A stretch of 64,000 nt of DNA from the NCBI GenBank assembly GCA_016858145.1, contig JAEHOE010000126.1, forward strand, positions 124,001-188,000, in the 5' to 3' direction. Of this stretch, positions 11,029 to 22,047 are shown in pieces. The notes below the pieces were generated by a model. That model did no database searches and had not been told where the DNA came from. It worked only from the letters and a program-made list of their open reading frames with translations. Position 1 is the stretch's first letter; each line of letters begins with the position of its first letter. The translations under genes and the position numbers were made by a program. Source of the DNA: Edaphochlamys debaryana (Eukaryota; Chlorophyta; Chlorophyceae; Chlamydomonadales).

Positions 11029-14000
11029 ATGTACAGCGTCCTGACTTCCCGCGTGGAGCAGTCTGCGTGGCGACGTCGGTCATTCGCGGCTGTCGCGGTC
11101 GCCATCCTCTGGTGGTGTCCGGCGCTCGTAGCCGCAGACGCGAGTGGATCATATGCTCAGAATGTCACAACTGGAGCGGAGCTGGCCGCAGCGCTGTGTC
11201 TTGCAAGGGCGGAGGAAATCGTCGTTCAAACGCCCCAATGCCTCGTCGCCGACTCGGACTGGAGCTCCTGTGCGGAACTCCCGCTGGTGCTCCGGTGGAA
11301 CGTGACGGTGCGGGTAAGCTTGTTGTTAGGGCGGGCGATGGATTTTGGCAGGCCGGTGGCGGGCGGGTGCAAGGGGGGAAGTACGTACTCGCGAGGCGCG
11401 AGGGGGGCGTGATCTAGCGTGCCTCGAAGAGAGATGGCAGCACGCGCGGGCCGTGGGCCTGGGCCGTGCGGTAACGGCGGCCACCCGCACAACGCAGGGC
11501 CGCACTCGTCCCGCAGCCTCGTGCCCCTTGAGCCAGCTGGTTCCCCCCTTCTGCCTGAATCTCTTCCATCTGTCCATCTGCACCCCCTCCCCCCCGCTTG
11601 GCATTGCGCAACCCCTGCCGCTGGTCTTGCGCGCCAGGGTCCCGGTGAGGGCGCGCTGTGGCCACTCGTGCAGCTAAATGCGCAGCACAAGGTAGGGCTC
11701 AAAGGGCCGGGGGGGGGGGACCTTGCATAATGGGGGTGCTTGAAGTGTTGCGCGCTACTGCAGCCTCTAGCCTTCATGCCCCGTGGACAACAGTGTGTGT
11801 GGATCTGCGGTTCCACCTCCCCCAATTGCACTCTGGTAAAGGCTCCTCTTTACTGCTATTCGCTCTGTGAACTCCAAGGCTGGGGCCCTCTGATGCCAAC
11901 CTGCCCCCTTCCCTTTGGCCTTCGCTGCAGTTGTCATTGGCAAGCAACGTGGTGCTGACATTCCGCTGGGTGGTTCTCAACGGCTATCGGAAGAAGGACA
12001 GCATCGTCAGTCGGCCCGGTAGGCACTAGCCAAGTAACTGCATGGGGGGATCGGGCACAGGAGGGTCTGGCATGGGGGGTGGTACGTGAACACCGACAGG
12101 CAGGGGGCGGGGGGTGAGGGTGAGGGCGGGTGGCGGGCGGTAGGGTTTGTCGGCCATGTTCGGGATGGGATCGGGGTCGCAAGCTATAACGGAGGTTTGG
12201 GGCCCTTCCAACCTGATTTTTGGGGCAGTGGGGCGGGGCGGACCGGGGTTGCGGGCGTGATATGAATGAGATTTTGGCGGTCGGGAACTTGGGATCAATT
12301 GGGCCACCGGGATCGGCAGCGGGCGGTCAAGGCTGGGCTCGATGCGGGGCCTGCTGTGACGGCAGCGCCCGCGGTAAGCGGCTGGGGTGTCTGGGCCCCG
12401 GGGCGGAAGCTCTGTTCCTTGATCAGCTTGGGTATTTGAACACCCTTTGCAGGGATCGACATCCTGCAACCCAGCCCCCCCGGCACCGTCGGAGCCAAGG
12501 TCCTCTTGACGCAGTCGCTTGGTGTGAACGGTGGGTGGAGGGCTGCTCGTGTAAGCGGGAAACGGCGGCTGGGTGACAGTACCGTAGTGAGTGACACCTG
12601 AAAGGAGCGCGCAGACGAGCGCCCAAGGTGCTAGGCTGAGACCCGGCGGATATCTACTGCCTGCCTTGCTTTGCACATGGGCACCAGTATGAGCCCCACC
12701 CCGGCCCCGGGTGCCCCGGGGGCCATGTAATCGAACACAGAGCCTGCAAGCATGGCACTAGTACCGTAACCTCGAATGGTGTGCTCGTGCCCTACATTCC
12801 CCACGCATGCGAGCCGTGCGCTCCCGCCCGCAGACATCTGCCTGTCTCCCCCCGCCATGGCCGTGAACATCGCCAGCGTGGTGCGTCCGGCCAGCGAGCC
12901 CGGACCGCAGCGCTATGAACTGCACTACAACCAGACTGGCTGCCTGGAGGGGGCGGCGGCGGGCCCCGACTTCACCAAGCGCTGCTGGGCCCAGGTGAAC
13001 CGCATTGAGGACCTGGCCATGACTGGTGCGGACGCAGACGCGTTTGGTAGGTGCGGGCGGGTGGGTGGGAGGAAGGGTGCGTGGGCGGAAAGGTCGGCAC
13101 CCACAAACCTCACCGCGATTCCAGGGGTCAACTCATGCCCCCTTAGTCAGCCTTCATTATCCACCACCTTCATAGTACCTATGCCGTCATCCTCTCCCGC
13201 CCTGCGGCGGCCAGACATACGTTGCTTCCCCGCCCACCATCATCCCCCGGACCACCATCCTATCACCCTTCGCCGCCCGGCTCCTGCTGCCTTTAAGTCA
13301 CTGGCCGGACAGACACGCCCGGAACGGTTTGCTCCTCCTCCTGTTCGCCATCTGCCCCATGCAGATAAGCCTCAGCCCAACCACTACGTCGTCCAGCTGT
13401 TTGACGTCCTGGCCTGCTGCCGGGTGCTGCTGACCCCTGATTGCGTGGAGTCCCTGGGTCCACTGGGGTGAGGCCTTGTGCGACAGGAGGCCGGAGGCAG
13501 CTAGGCGGGCTCTAAAGCAAGCCCACAGCGGCAGCATTCCGGTCGTCATGTCTTACCTATGGCTGAACCCCTGGGGGACTTGCTGCCTGCAGGTGCCTCC
13601 GGATGGCGCTGACCACCCTCGCGTCCCTTCCGCCCCTGATGCCGGGCGTTGATGACGTCAGCATGGTGGCCCCGACAGCGCTCCCACTGCCCTCGGCACC
13701 AGCAGCTGCCGCCAACTCAGCCGCATCCAGCACCAGCGACGATGGCAGCGGGACACCCGTGGGACCCATCGTGGCTGGCTGCGTGGTGGGAGGTGCGTGG
13801 TGGGAGTGCGCAGACCGCCGGGGCCGTGCCGTACACTCCACTTCTTGTCGGCATCCAGGGTACTTGCATAAGGCACTTGTCCGATCGAATGTCCCTTGCA
13901 GGGGTTGCGCTGCTCACGGGGCTTGCGGTGGGCTTGGCGGTCTGGCGACACCGCCAACACGTGACGGCCACTTGCAAGCAGTCTACCGCACGCAAGCCCA

Positions 14001-17000
14001 CAGGGTGCGCCCTTGGGGGGTTGTCGGCGCCCTAGCTTTGTGTGAGCCAAGCGTCCTTACTTCGTAATCGGGTGCTTCCTCACCTTGCTCCCTGTCTGAT
14101 AATCTATGTCGCCCCAGGCTGCCTGAGGCCGCCGAGGGCATCAACCACGAGAGCGACGAGAGATGCGTGCACGAGGCTCTGGCTGTCCCAGGTGGGCTTA
14201 TGCGCCGATCGAGCAGCTGTGAGAACTGGCTCAGCCGCCGGGCCCTACTCCGCTTGTGCTATGCTCCCCGGCCCCGGTCCCCGCCAAACGTCTATTAGTT
14301 TCCCCGCCCACAACTGCCGCAGTAACAGTCCTCTCACCTCCGCGCGAGTGCGCCAGCCTGACCCTCGAGGTGGTGAGGCGGGGCGGGGCGGGGCGGGGCG
14401 GAAGGAGCAGTACCTGATAGTTGATGCAGATTTGACACACCGGCATCGCTCATGAATGCCTCTGCATTGTCGTGTTCCCTGGCAGGTGCTGGAGGATGGC
14501 AGCCCCGGCCCAGCTCCGGCGTCCTTGCTCGAAACCGGGGAAGCCTCGCAGCCGAAGGCACCCGCCGCGGTGGCACTGACGGGCCGGGTGCTGGGCAAGG
14601 TGAGTTGTGGGCCGGGTGGGCCCTTGCGCGAGGTTGAGCGCCTGCGCTCGAAACTAGCGGCCTTAGGGAGCCATTCAGGGGAGTGCAGCGGGCCTTTCCT
14701 TATGCGTTCCCTCTCCTCTCACGCAGGGCGCCTGGGGCCGCGTGATCGAGGGGGTCTACCTTGGTCGTACGGTGGCTGTCAAGCAGTTCGCGTCCTTTGG
14801 TCTTCTGGAGGGGGAGGCAGTGGACAAGGCAATGCGCTCCTGTGCACAGGTGAGGGTCCAGGCGCAGCGGTGAGCGTGTCACTATCTTCATCGCGAGACA
14901 TCGACGGCCGCACTAAGCACGCGATGCCCCAAGCTATAAATCGTATTCCTGCACTGTTTCGTTGATAGGGGGGAAAGTTACCGACCCTGCGCGGGTCGTG
15001 GACTCAACATGTTGCGGGCGCATTGCGGGCGCACAAACTGGCCTCCATAGCCCAAGTGACGCCTCATGCGAAAGGTGCCTTACTCTGTGAAGCTAAAGCG
15101 AGGTAGGTCCGTCAACATTGTGCGCAGCTGTCGCAACAATGTTCGCACGGACTCCGGTCGAAAGGCACCGTTCAAGCCCGAACCGAGCGTGATGCTGCAT
15201 CTAACCTTCTCGGCTCCGTAAAGGGACAAGTGGTTGCATCACTTTGTCGCGGGTCGGCGTGGTACGGGTTTCGCCCCACGTCCATCCTCCGGCGTCCATC
15301 CTCCACCCCACGGTACCCCGAAGCCTCGCGCGGAGCGCCCCGCATGTCCCTCGCGCTTTGCACCATGCCTGCACGCATGCCCCGCGGCCCAGCCGTCTCA
15401 AGGCCTAGCCCACTTTGCCAGCTTCAAGGACGCGCGACCTCGTCCCCCCAGGAGCTAGAGATCCTGGCCCGCTGTGACCACCCCAACGTGGTGCGGCTCC
15501 TGGCGGCGTGCGTCACGGGGCCAAGGCCCGTCACCGTCATGGTGGGCCGACGGAGGCAGGGCAGATAGACTGCAGGGGATGAGCTGCGCATTGTGCGGGA
15601 TTGGCTCACCTCGTGTACGTCCTGTCGGCGTGATGTGCTGGCTGCTGAGGCGAAGAGCTGCAGGAGTGAGGTGCACTGCTTGCACTGTGCCACTGTTGCC
15701 CGACATGTCCTTACAGGAACAATGTGACGTGTCCCTCGCACAACTGCTGTATGGCCGACGCGACAACAAGCTCCTGCCTATGCCCCTGGTGAGGAGGCCA
15801 AGGCACTCGCTGAGTGTGGTGCTGGGGTTCGTTCCTCAGGTGGCTGCGCCACAGGGGCTCTCGAGAGCGCAGTCATTCTTGCCTCCCACCGCTGCCGCTT
15901 AAGCGTCCACCCTCTGTCTGAGTGCGGGGCGCTCTCCAGAATGCTGGGCCGAGAAGCGAATCGGTTAAGTGCCACCGACCTGCCCCAACGCCCTCCGCCC
16001 CACAGGTGCTGCACATCGCCTCGGAGATGGCAAAGGTGGGGCTGCAGGGATTGGAGCGACCGGCTGGTCATCCTGCTCACTTGACTGTCGCTGTATGCAA
16101 ATCTGCATGGGCACGTGGTCCGAGCCGCTGGTTCCCTTCGTGTTGCCCCATCCTCCGCCCCACCTGGCCTTTCGCCGCTGCCCCCTTCCAGGGTCTCGAG
16201 TACCTGCACCCCACCATTGTGTGAGTTGTCTGGGCTGGGACCAGGTCTGTCTTCGAGCCCACCCGCGAAGGGCGAGATCCCTGACGGGTCCATTTGTGTT
16301 CCATACCGCAGGCACCGTGACCTCAAGCCGGCCAACGTGCTGATCAACAACCCCGACAGCCCTCTTCCGGAGGTCAAGCTAGCGGTGCGTGAGCAAAGGC
16401 ACTCACTGCTCCCCGTGGCCGTGGGCTGAATCCGAGTTCTACCGGATCACCCTTCCGTGCAAACCCTCAGGACTTCGGGCTGTCACGCATTTGGGACACT
16501 GTCCAAGAGACAGACACGCCGGAGGCGGGCACGGTGCGTCCGCAGCGGTTTGTGGTTCGAATGCCTAGGTTTCCTCTTGCTCGGGCCCTTCCTTCCCCGC
16601 ACGGTAGGCATCCGCCGATCGTGTGCAAGGGGCGGTAGCTGCGCGTAGCCGCATGGTGTGCATGCTCAACCCAACCTTACTTACCTCACTTTGCAAATCA
16701 ACCCTTCTGCTCTGCCCTGTGCGTCCCTCGTGGGCTCGTCAGCCGCCGTACCTTCCCCCGGTGAGCGGGTCCCTCCTCCGCTCAAGAGGGGTGCTGGGCG
16801 TGTTGCCCGTGCTCCACCGCACTTACCCTGAACCGGCTGACCCTCAACTGCTACCCGCTATTCCCCTCTCTCCAGGAGTGCTTTAATGTTGACAACTTTG
16901 TACTCACAAACAAGGTTGGCCGGGGATATTATGCAAGCAGCCACACGACAGGTGGCACACGCAGGTATCCGCCGAAGGGATCCTCCCCCGCTTCGCCCCG

Positions 17001-17812
17001 CCATGCATGCTGCTGGCTCTGCGCCCTATTCCGCTACCTGACAGGTCGACATCTACAGCTGGGGCGTGTGCGTGTGGGAGATGCTAGCCGGCGAGCGGCC
17101 GTGGCAGCAGATGAACAGCGTGGGTAAGCACCCGCCCTACTGTTTGGCCCTAGCCAGACCTGCGCAACACGCTACCGCCCTGCCTGCCCCCACCAATTGC
17201 ATAGGCATGCCCTCAGGACCTCACCCGGCGCCTATTAACCTGGGCCTCCCCCACCCCCGCCCCCGCCCCATACTCCAACCCGCCCAACCGCAGCCACTGC
17301 CTCGCAGGTGCTCCCCTCCCGCCCTCCACTCCCCAGCTCACCCCCTCCCCTCACCCCTCCCTCTCGCCCCAACCCCCACCACCACAGCCATCGCCACAGA
17401 GGTGCTCATGAAGCAACACCGCCTGCCCATGCGCACCGCAGCCGCCAGGCTGGAGGGGTGTGGGGTCAGGGACGACGACGGGCAGGGCCGCTGGCCGCCG
17501 CGGCTGCAGCGGCTGCTGAGGAGCGCCTGGCACCAGGAGCCCGAGTGCCGCCCCGCGGCCGCCGAGCTGGTCAAGGAGCTAGCGCTGCTGCAGGAGCTGC
17601 AGAAGCGGGGGCTGATGTGTGCGACTAACGAGGCGATCGAGCTGACGGCGACGGCCGAGTGCAAGGCGGACGCGTGGCGGGAGGTCATGGCCGCGAGCAG
17701 GCTGGCGAGCCGGGGCGTCACGGCGGATACGGAGCTGGAGACGTGCGGGGACGCCGCGGCCGCATGCACGCCGGCCGCAGCTCAGGAAGATGAGGGCAGG
17801 CGGTACTGGTGA
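11029..17812 (+). CDS. Receptor-like protein kinase B (tandem paralogue of A)
   Basis: Predicted type I membrane kinase of about 796 aa. Exons: 11029-11313, 11638-11691, 11931-12018, 12453-12521, 12834-13046, 13365-13467, 13593-13792, 13902-14004, 14118-14191, 14323-14369, 14486-14599, 14727-14849, 15452-15541, 15717-15788, 16006-16035, 16192-16220, 16312-16384, 16471-16533, 16743-16760, 16876-16914, 17045-17123, 17388-17812. A signal/anchor segment (FAAVAVAILWWCPALVAA) precedes an ectodomain with TGAELAAALC, LRWNVTVR and conserved cysteines, shared with A. The membrane segment (residues about 326-355) is PVGPIVAGCVVGG plus VALLTGLAVGLAVW. The kinase (about 445-720) has [25 protein letters not shown] and DFGLSR. 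The usual APE is PPE here (PPYLPPE). From the ELEILARCDHPNVVRLL exon to the DIYSWG exon, lengths equal those of A exactly (90, 72, 30, 29, 73, 63, 18, 39, 79). The C-terminal tail is longer than in A. The ligand is unknown. Confidence 0.88.
14377..14400. repeat. GGGGC short tandem repeat
   Basis: Four to five copies of the 5-bp unit GGGGC lie in the intron between 14369 and 14486, just after the donor site. It is a simple-sequence tract with no coding role. Confidence 0.75.
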
Positions 17813-19434
17813 GTCATACGGCGCCTGCTGACAAGGGTGGCTGCCCGAAGGCGGGAAAAGGGCTGAGCCCCGTGGCCCCCTCCAAGTGGCCCAATGTTGG
17901 CCAAGAAGATGGACCATCGAGTCCGGCAAGTGCAAAGTGTTGCAACTACCGCACCAACAACGGATGCGAGGTGCATGAGGCGCTCTAACAATCTGGGCGT
18001 GGATCGCACGCGCCTGCTGAAAAGCAGTACTATTATGGCAGCGGGTGGCGTCAAGGCGACTTGTGCAACCCTTGACTGTCGAGCCAGCCCATGCGCACGG
18101 TTAAGAGCCGGGGTCTTCTGTGGAAGGGGCCTGAAGCATAGGTAGACAGGTCTTGGCTATTCCGTGAGGGGGGAGAAGTCTAAGGAGTGATCCGCTAGCA
18201 CGCACTCGTATGCATTCTTTGGGTGGTGGAGAGTGTGGAACTCTTTCCGCATTCCTCGTATAGTGACCCCTGTGCAAGGGTTGCATATGAGGACATCAAG
18301 TTGCCAAGGGCTTGTTGAGGCTCGCTCTCTGGACCCCAACACGTAAACTCAAGCAAGCGCTTAAGGTGGATTGCCCAGTCGATTGGCATGGACTTCCTGT
18401 CATTGCATGCTACGTGACTCAGGGGTGTCGTTGCTCTTGGCGACGTCCCAAACTTGTTGGCCGACAGGCCGCCGTTGCTTGTTGCGCCCTTCCTCTTCGG
18501 TGGCCCCAGCCCCGAAGGAACACGTGCATCAGCCCTGTCGCTAGGCTGATACTTGGAGGTTGGAGGGTCTGCACTTTTTGGTACGTGTCGCGTAGCAGAT
18601 GGGTGAGGGGCTCAGCCCTTTTTCGCCCCCATGGGGGCGCCCAGCGCTTGTTGGTGCGTGTGTGATGCTTGAACACTTTCCCTCCTGAGAACTTGAAACT
18701 TATATCATAACGGTGAGCTCAAGGCGGTTGACGCTGTTGGGAGTGCCTCAAACTGCCTTACCTGCGTGCTGCAAGGCACACGGGTCTCTATCTAGGGATG
18801 CGTTGTATACGATTGTTGGAATCGTGGCACGCACTCGAAGCTACCTTGGGCTTTGAAGAGGCGCTTCCTTGGAATGCTTTGCGACGAGGGCCTTGCTGCG
18901 AATCTGTGAGGCGCCAAGCTCACGAGTGGTTTCCGGGACGGCGGGAAGTTCATAAGGACCCCGGTCATGCGGTTCTCAGTACCCTTTCCAGGCTGTGGAC
19001 AGTCAACCCTCCTGTCACGTGAGCCTGGGTAGTGCTGGAAGACAATGTGCAAGTGGATGGGTGGGTTGTCAGGGATTGGAGGCAAGCATTGTCTCTTCCC
19101 CACTACTGTAATGCACGTGAGTTTCTTGTTCGTGGTTGCGAGGTTGCAAAGGCTATGGCATGTCTATGTAGCGTGGCTAGAGGTTGTCAGTCAAGGAGTT
19201 ATTGGGAGAGCTCACGTCGAGATCAGCAACGGCGGGCCCACGGGCGCGCCTCTCAGGGTCCGCATTTGACATGGACCACAGGTCAAACCTGTTGGACCAG
19301 CAGTGTCCACTAAGCCAGATACCGCTGTGCCTGGGGCACAAAACCCGCTCACTTCTACGAGGATCCCGCTGGGATGGACTGTGGGGCAAGGGGACTGAGG
19401 GCCGCAGCCCATGCACGTTCGCCCTCGCACGTGT
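17813..19434. other. Intergenic, tail-to-tail between kinase B and MAGO
   Basis: Probably carries the 3' UTR of B and, beyond 19434, that of MAGO. It includes the repeat at 17826-17895 and an inverted relative near 18604-18640 (GGGGCTCAGCCC then CCCCCATGGGGGC). A TGTAA at 19107-19111 is about 1.3 kb past the B stop, which is far. Base composition is less GC-rich than in the exons and I see no coding exon. Confidence 0.45.
17826..17895. repeat. Dispersed repeat downstream of kinase B
   Basis: GACAAGGGTGGCTGCCCGAA continues into GGCGGGAAAAGGGCTGAGCC and CCGTGGCCCCCTCC. It therefore joins the repeat seen at 10581 with the GGGCTGAGCCCC core seen at 8861. These two appear to be parts of one longer interspersed element. 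Confidence 0.6.
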
Positions 19435-19438
19435 CAAG

Positions 19439-19443
19439 TTACA
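19439..19443 (-). terminator. Candidate UGUAA poly(A) signal of MAGO
   Basis: TTACA on the plus strand reads TGTAA on the minus strand, about 490 bases beyond the MAGO stop codon. UGUAA is the usual poly(A) signal of volvocalean algae. The pentamer is short, so chance is possible. Confidence 0.35.
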
Positions 19444-19934
19444 GCAACACCGTGTCAACCGGGATCGCGACACACGCGCGTAACAGCCACGCGTGTAGGC
19501 GCCCCGGTGTCCGAATCGCCCTTCGCCAAACCCTCGCCCTGCAAGCGCAACTTCATTCCTCGAGGGCGGCCCACCGCCACCTCAAACGCACGCCGCCCCC
19601 TGGCAGCGTTATGCTGGCCTACTGGCGATGCCCGCGATGGCCCCTTCGCCTCTCCCAGAGGAGGGCCGCTGCCCCGTCACGCCCCCAGGCCTCCCCACCA
19701 ACATTGGAACGGTCTTCGCCACTCCACGCTCCCTCCTTACGACCGCTCCAAGCCCCACGCCCCTTCGCCCCTCAGCAGCGCATGCTGCGCTGCGACGACC
19801 CAGTGAACCACCACCTCGGCGCCTCCCGCCGTCCCGCGGCCCAGCGCCGCTCCGTCTCAGGGGCCCCAGCGCCCAGCGCTGAGCACCGCGCTCAGCCCCT
19901 GTCTCCCTACGCGCTACGCAAAGAACGTCCCCGC

Positions 19935-21340
19935 CTAGCGCTGGATGGGCTGGATCTTGAAGTGCGCGGATATGAGGGAGAAGACAAAGCACTTGAGGTC
20001 CTGCACCAGGTAGTAGAAGATGCGCAGGCCGTCGGGGTCCTTGCTGTTCTGCACCTGCAGCACCGAGCCCAGCTTGGTGCAGGTGAAGGAGATGTGCTGC
20101 CCGCCCTGGACCACCTCCAGCTCCTGTCTCCCCACGCGGTCGGGCGCGGGCCAGTTGTTGTCGTCCTCCTTGAGGATCTGTGGGCGGAGGGAAAGGGTGG
20201 CGGAGGGGGGGCAGGTGGGGCGGGTGGCGGCGTGCGGGTATGGGGTGCTGGTGCCGACCAGAGTGCGTGTGACGCGCGGCGACCAGCTGGGCGGATGGTG
20301 CATGTTGAGGGCCGGAGGAGCGAGCAGGGGCCTGGGTCTGGCGGCATCGACGGCACGGCGGTCCACCGGGGCGCGGTATCCCGCAGGGTGTTTGGCTGGC
20401 CCAAAGGGGCCGCCGCCTTGAGCTTGGGAGCATCCCCTCCCTCCAGGCCGCCAGCCTTGCTGGGACGGCTTCCGCCCTGGGCTGACGCTGCGCCGGAGCG
20501 GACCGCGCGGTGGGGCGAGGCAGCCGAGCGCCGCCCCAACGGCCGGCCCTGCTGCTCCGCGTCGCATCTGTCCCGCCGCTTGCTCACACGCGGACCAGAT
20601 GGAGGTGCGCGACTCCCACTCCAGGACAACGTCGCTGCTCTGCTGCATCGCCGCGAAGGCCATCGCCATTGGCTATGGGGCCCTGGCGCCGAGAGCGGCG
20701 CGGCTGAGGCTGAGCCCCGCCGATCTGTCTCTTGTTGTGGTTCAATCAGCTGTGCCTTTCGACTGGGCGCTGGCACTCCAAGCAGCCCGAACACACAGCC
20801 TGGCGAGCGGGACCAGGCCCCGCCCGCTGACCCACGCCAAGCCCCCACGAACCCGGGTTGCCGCCTCCCGGCGTAGCCGAGCCAACTTGCAGTCAAGCCT
20901 CCCAGAGCCCCACCTCGCTGTCCTCCACGATCCGCTTAAGCTCCTCGATCACCGACTGGCCCACGTAGGCCTCCCTGCGCATGTCAGGGGACCCAGAGTC
21001 AAGGGCGAACGACCGCTCGCGAGCGCCTCAAGTCTCCGACAAGCCCCTTGGTTGATACGCGATACAACCCAGCCTGTTTGAGTAACTTATGGGGCCGCAC
21101 CGGGTAATGATCTCATCGTTCTTGTAGTTCGAGTTGTTCGCGTACCGGAGCTGCAGCAAGCAACATGTGATACCGGCGTTAAGGGTGCCTGGAAGCGCGG
21201 GGCTGGAAGCTGCTCCTGCGAGCGCAGCGGCGGGATGCTGGGCTCACCCGGCCGTCCTTGTTGAACTCGAACTCTAGGAACTCGTGACCGAACTTTCCCT
21301 TGTGGCCTACGTAGTATCGAAGGTAAAAGTCGTCGGCCAT
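19935..21340 (-). CDS. MAGO: Mago nashi, exon junction complex core protein
   Basis: Four exons on the minus strand (21248-21340, 21101-21150, 20914-20974, 19935-20177) splice to 148 aa, the normal size for this near-invariant family. The sequence opens [20 protein letters not shown], continues through [12 protein letters not shown] and [15 protein letters not shown], and ends with [31 protein letters not shown] and [13 protein letters not shown] pairs with Y14/RBM8A and locks eIF4A3 onto spliced mRNA in the nucleus. All junctions are GT-AG and in frame. The start is the conserved [18 protein letters not shown]. It lies head-to-head with FMT, 707 bp between start codons. Identification is secure. 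Confidence 0.96.
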
Positions 21341-22047
21341 GCCTGAAGCGCGTGGAAAAACTGGCTGCTAGTGGTCAACTCCGTGAGGCTCAGGCCGGGC
21401 GTAGGGTGTCTGTTACGCGTATTGGCGCGGCTGGTCAATGGCAAAGCTGCTATGCAAGGAAGCGGTGCTGTGTGGACTTGACCCCTTCGCGTACGGTCCG
21501 CACTAACCCTGGAAGTTTTCGCCCGCGCGCTCCCACTCGCTCTGTTAACCCCGACCCCCCCCCTCTCATCTGCCTGGCGCAGAACACGGCAATGCGGAGG
21601 CAGCACTCCGCAGGGGGTGCGGCCTTCGGCCATCTGGCATTATGGCGTTGTATTTGGCGCAAGTTCAGCCTGACCCAAACTTTTCAAGCTGAGGGTGCGC
21701 TGGGGGGCTGGGGTTTTTTGGCAGCTGCAGGGGGACTGCTTACAGAGCGGGATGGGATTGGGGCGGCGACGCGCAGGCACGTCGAGGCGACCGGGTAAGG
21801 CACACGAGCCACAGTCACCGACGCACTTCCTTGGCATGCATTGCCTGCCACCGCAAGCAAGTCCAGTCAACTCGCTACATTTGTTCGCGGGCTTACACAA
21901 CCCAGCTGGCCTCAGCTGCTCATGCGCTTGCTTGCACGCTCCGCCACCTGTACCCGCGACCACTACCCGCCATCCACATGCTCCAATATGCATTGAAGTG
22001 AACATATCTCGTAGTCGGCAGGGTCGGTAACCTAGGTTTCGCCCCAG
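21341..22047. promoter_or_regulatory. Shared upstream region of MAGO (-) and FMT (+)
   Basis: The two start codons face away from each other across 707 bp, so both promoters and 5' UTRs must lie here or overlap. No clear TATA box is visible. A CT-rich patch with a C-run lies near 21545-21565. Open frames through here look non-coding. Confidence 0.5.

Noticed and set aside
16550..16580. B-box-like GGTTCGAATGCC in a kinase B intron
   Set aside because: No A-box or cloverleaf around it; chance match.
19374..20876. 500-codon plus-strand open frame
   Set aside because: It is antisense to the MAGO last exon and introns, is Arg/Pro/Ala-rich with no domain, and MAGO on the other strand is unmistakable.
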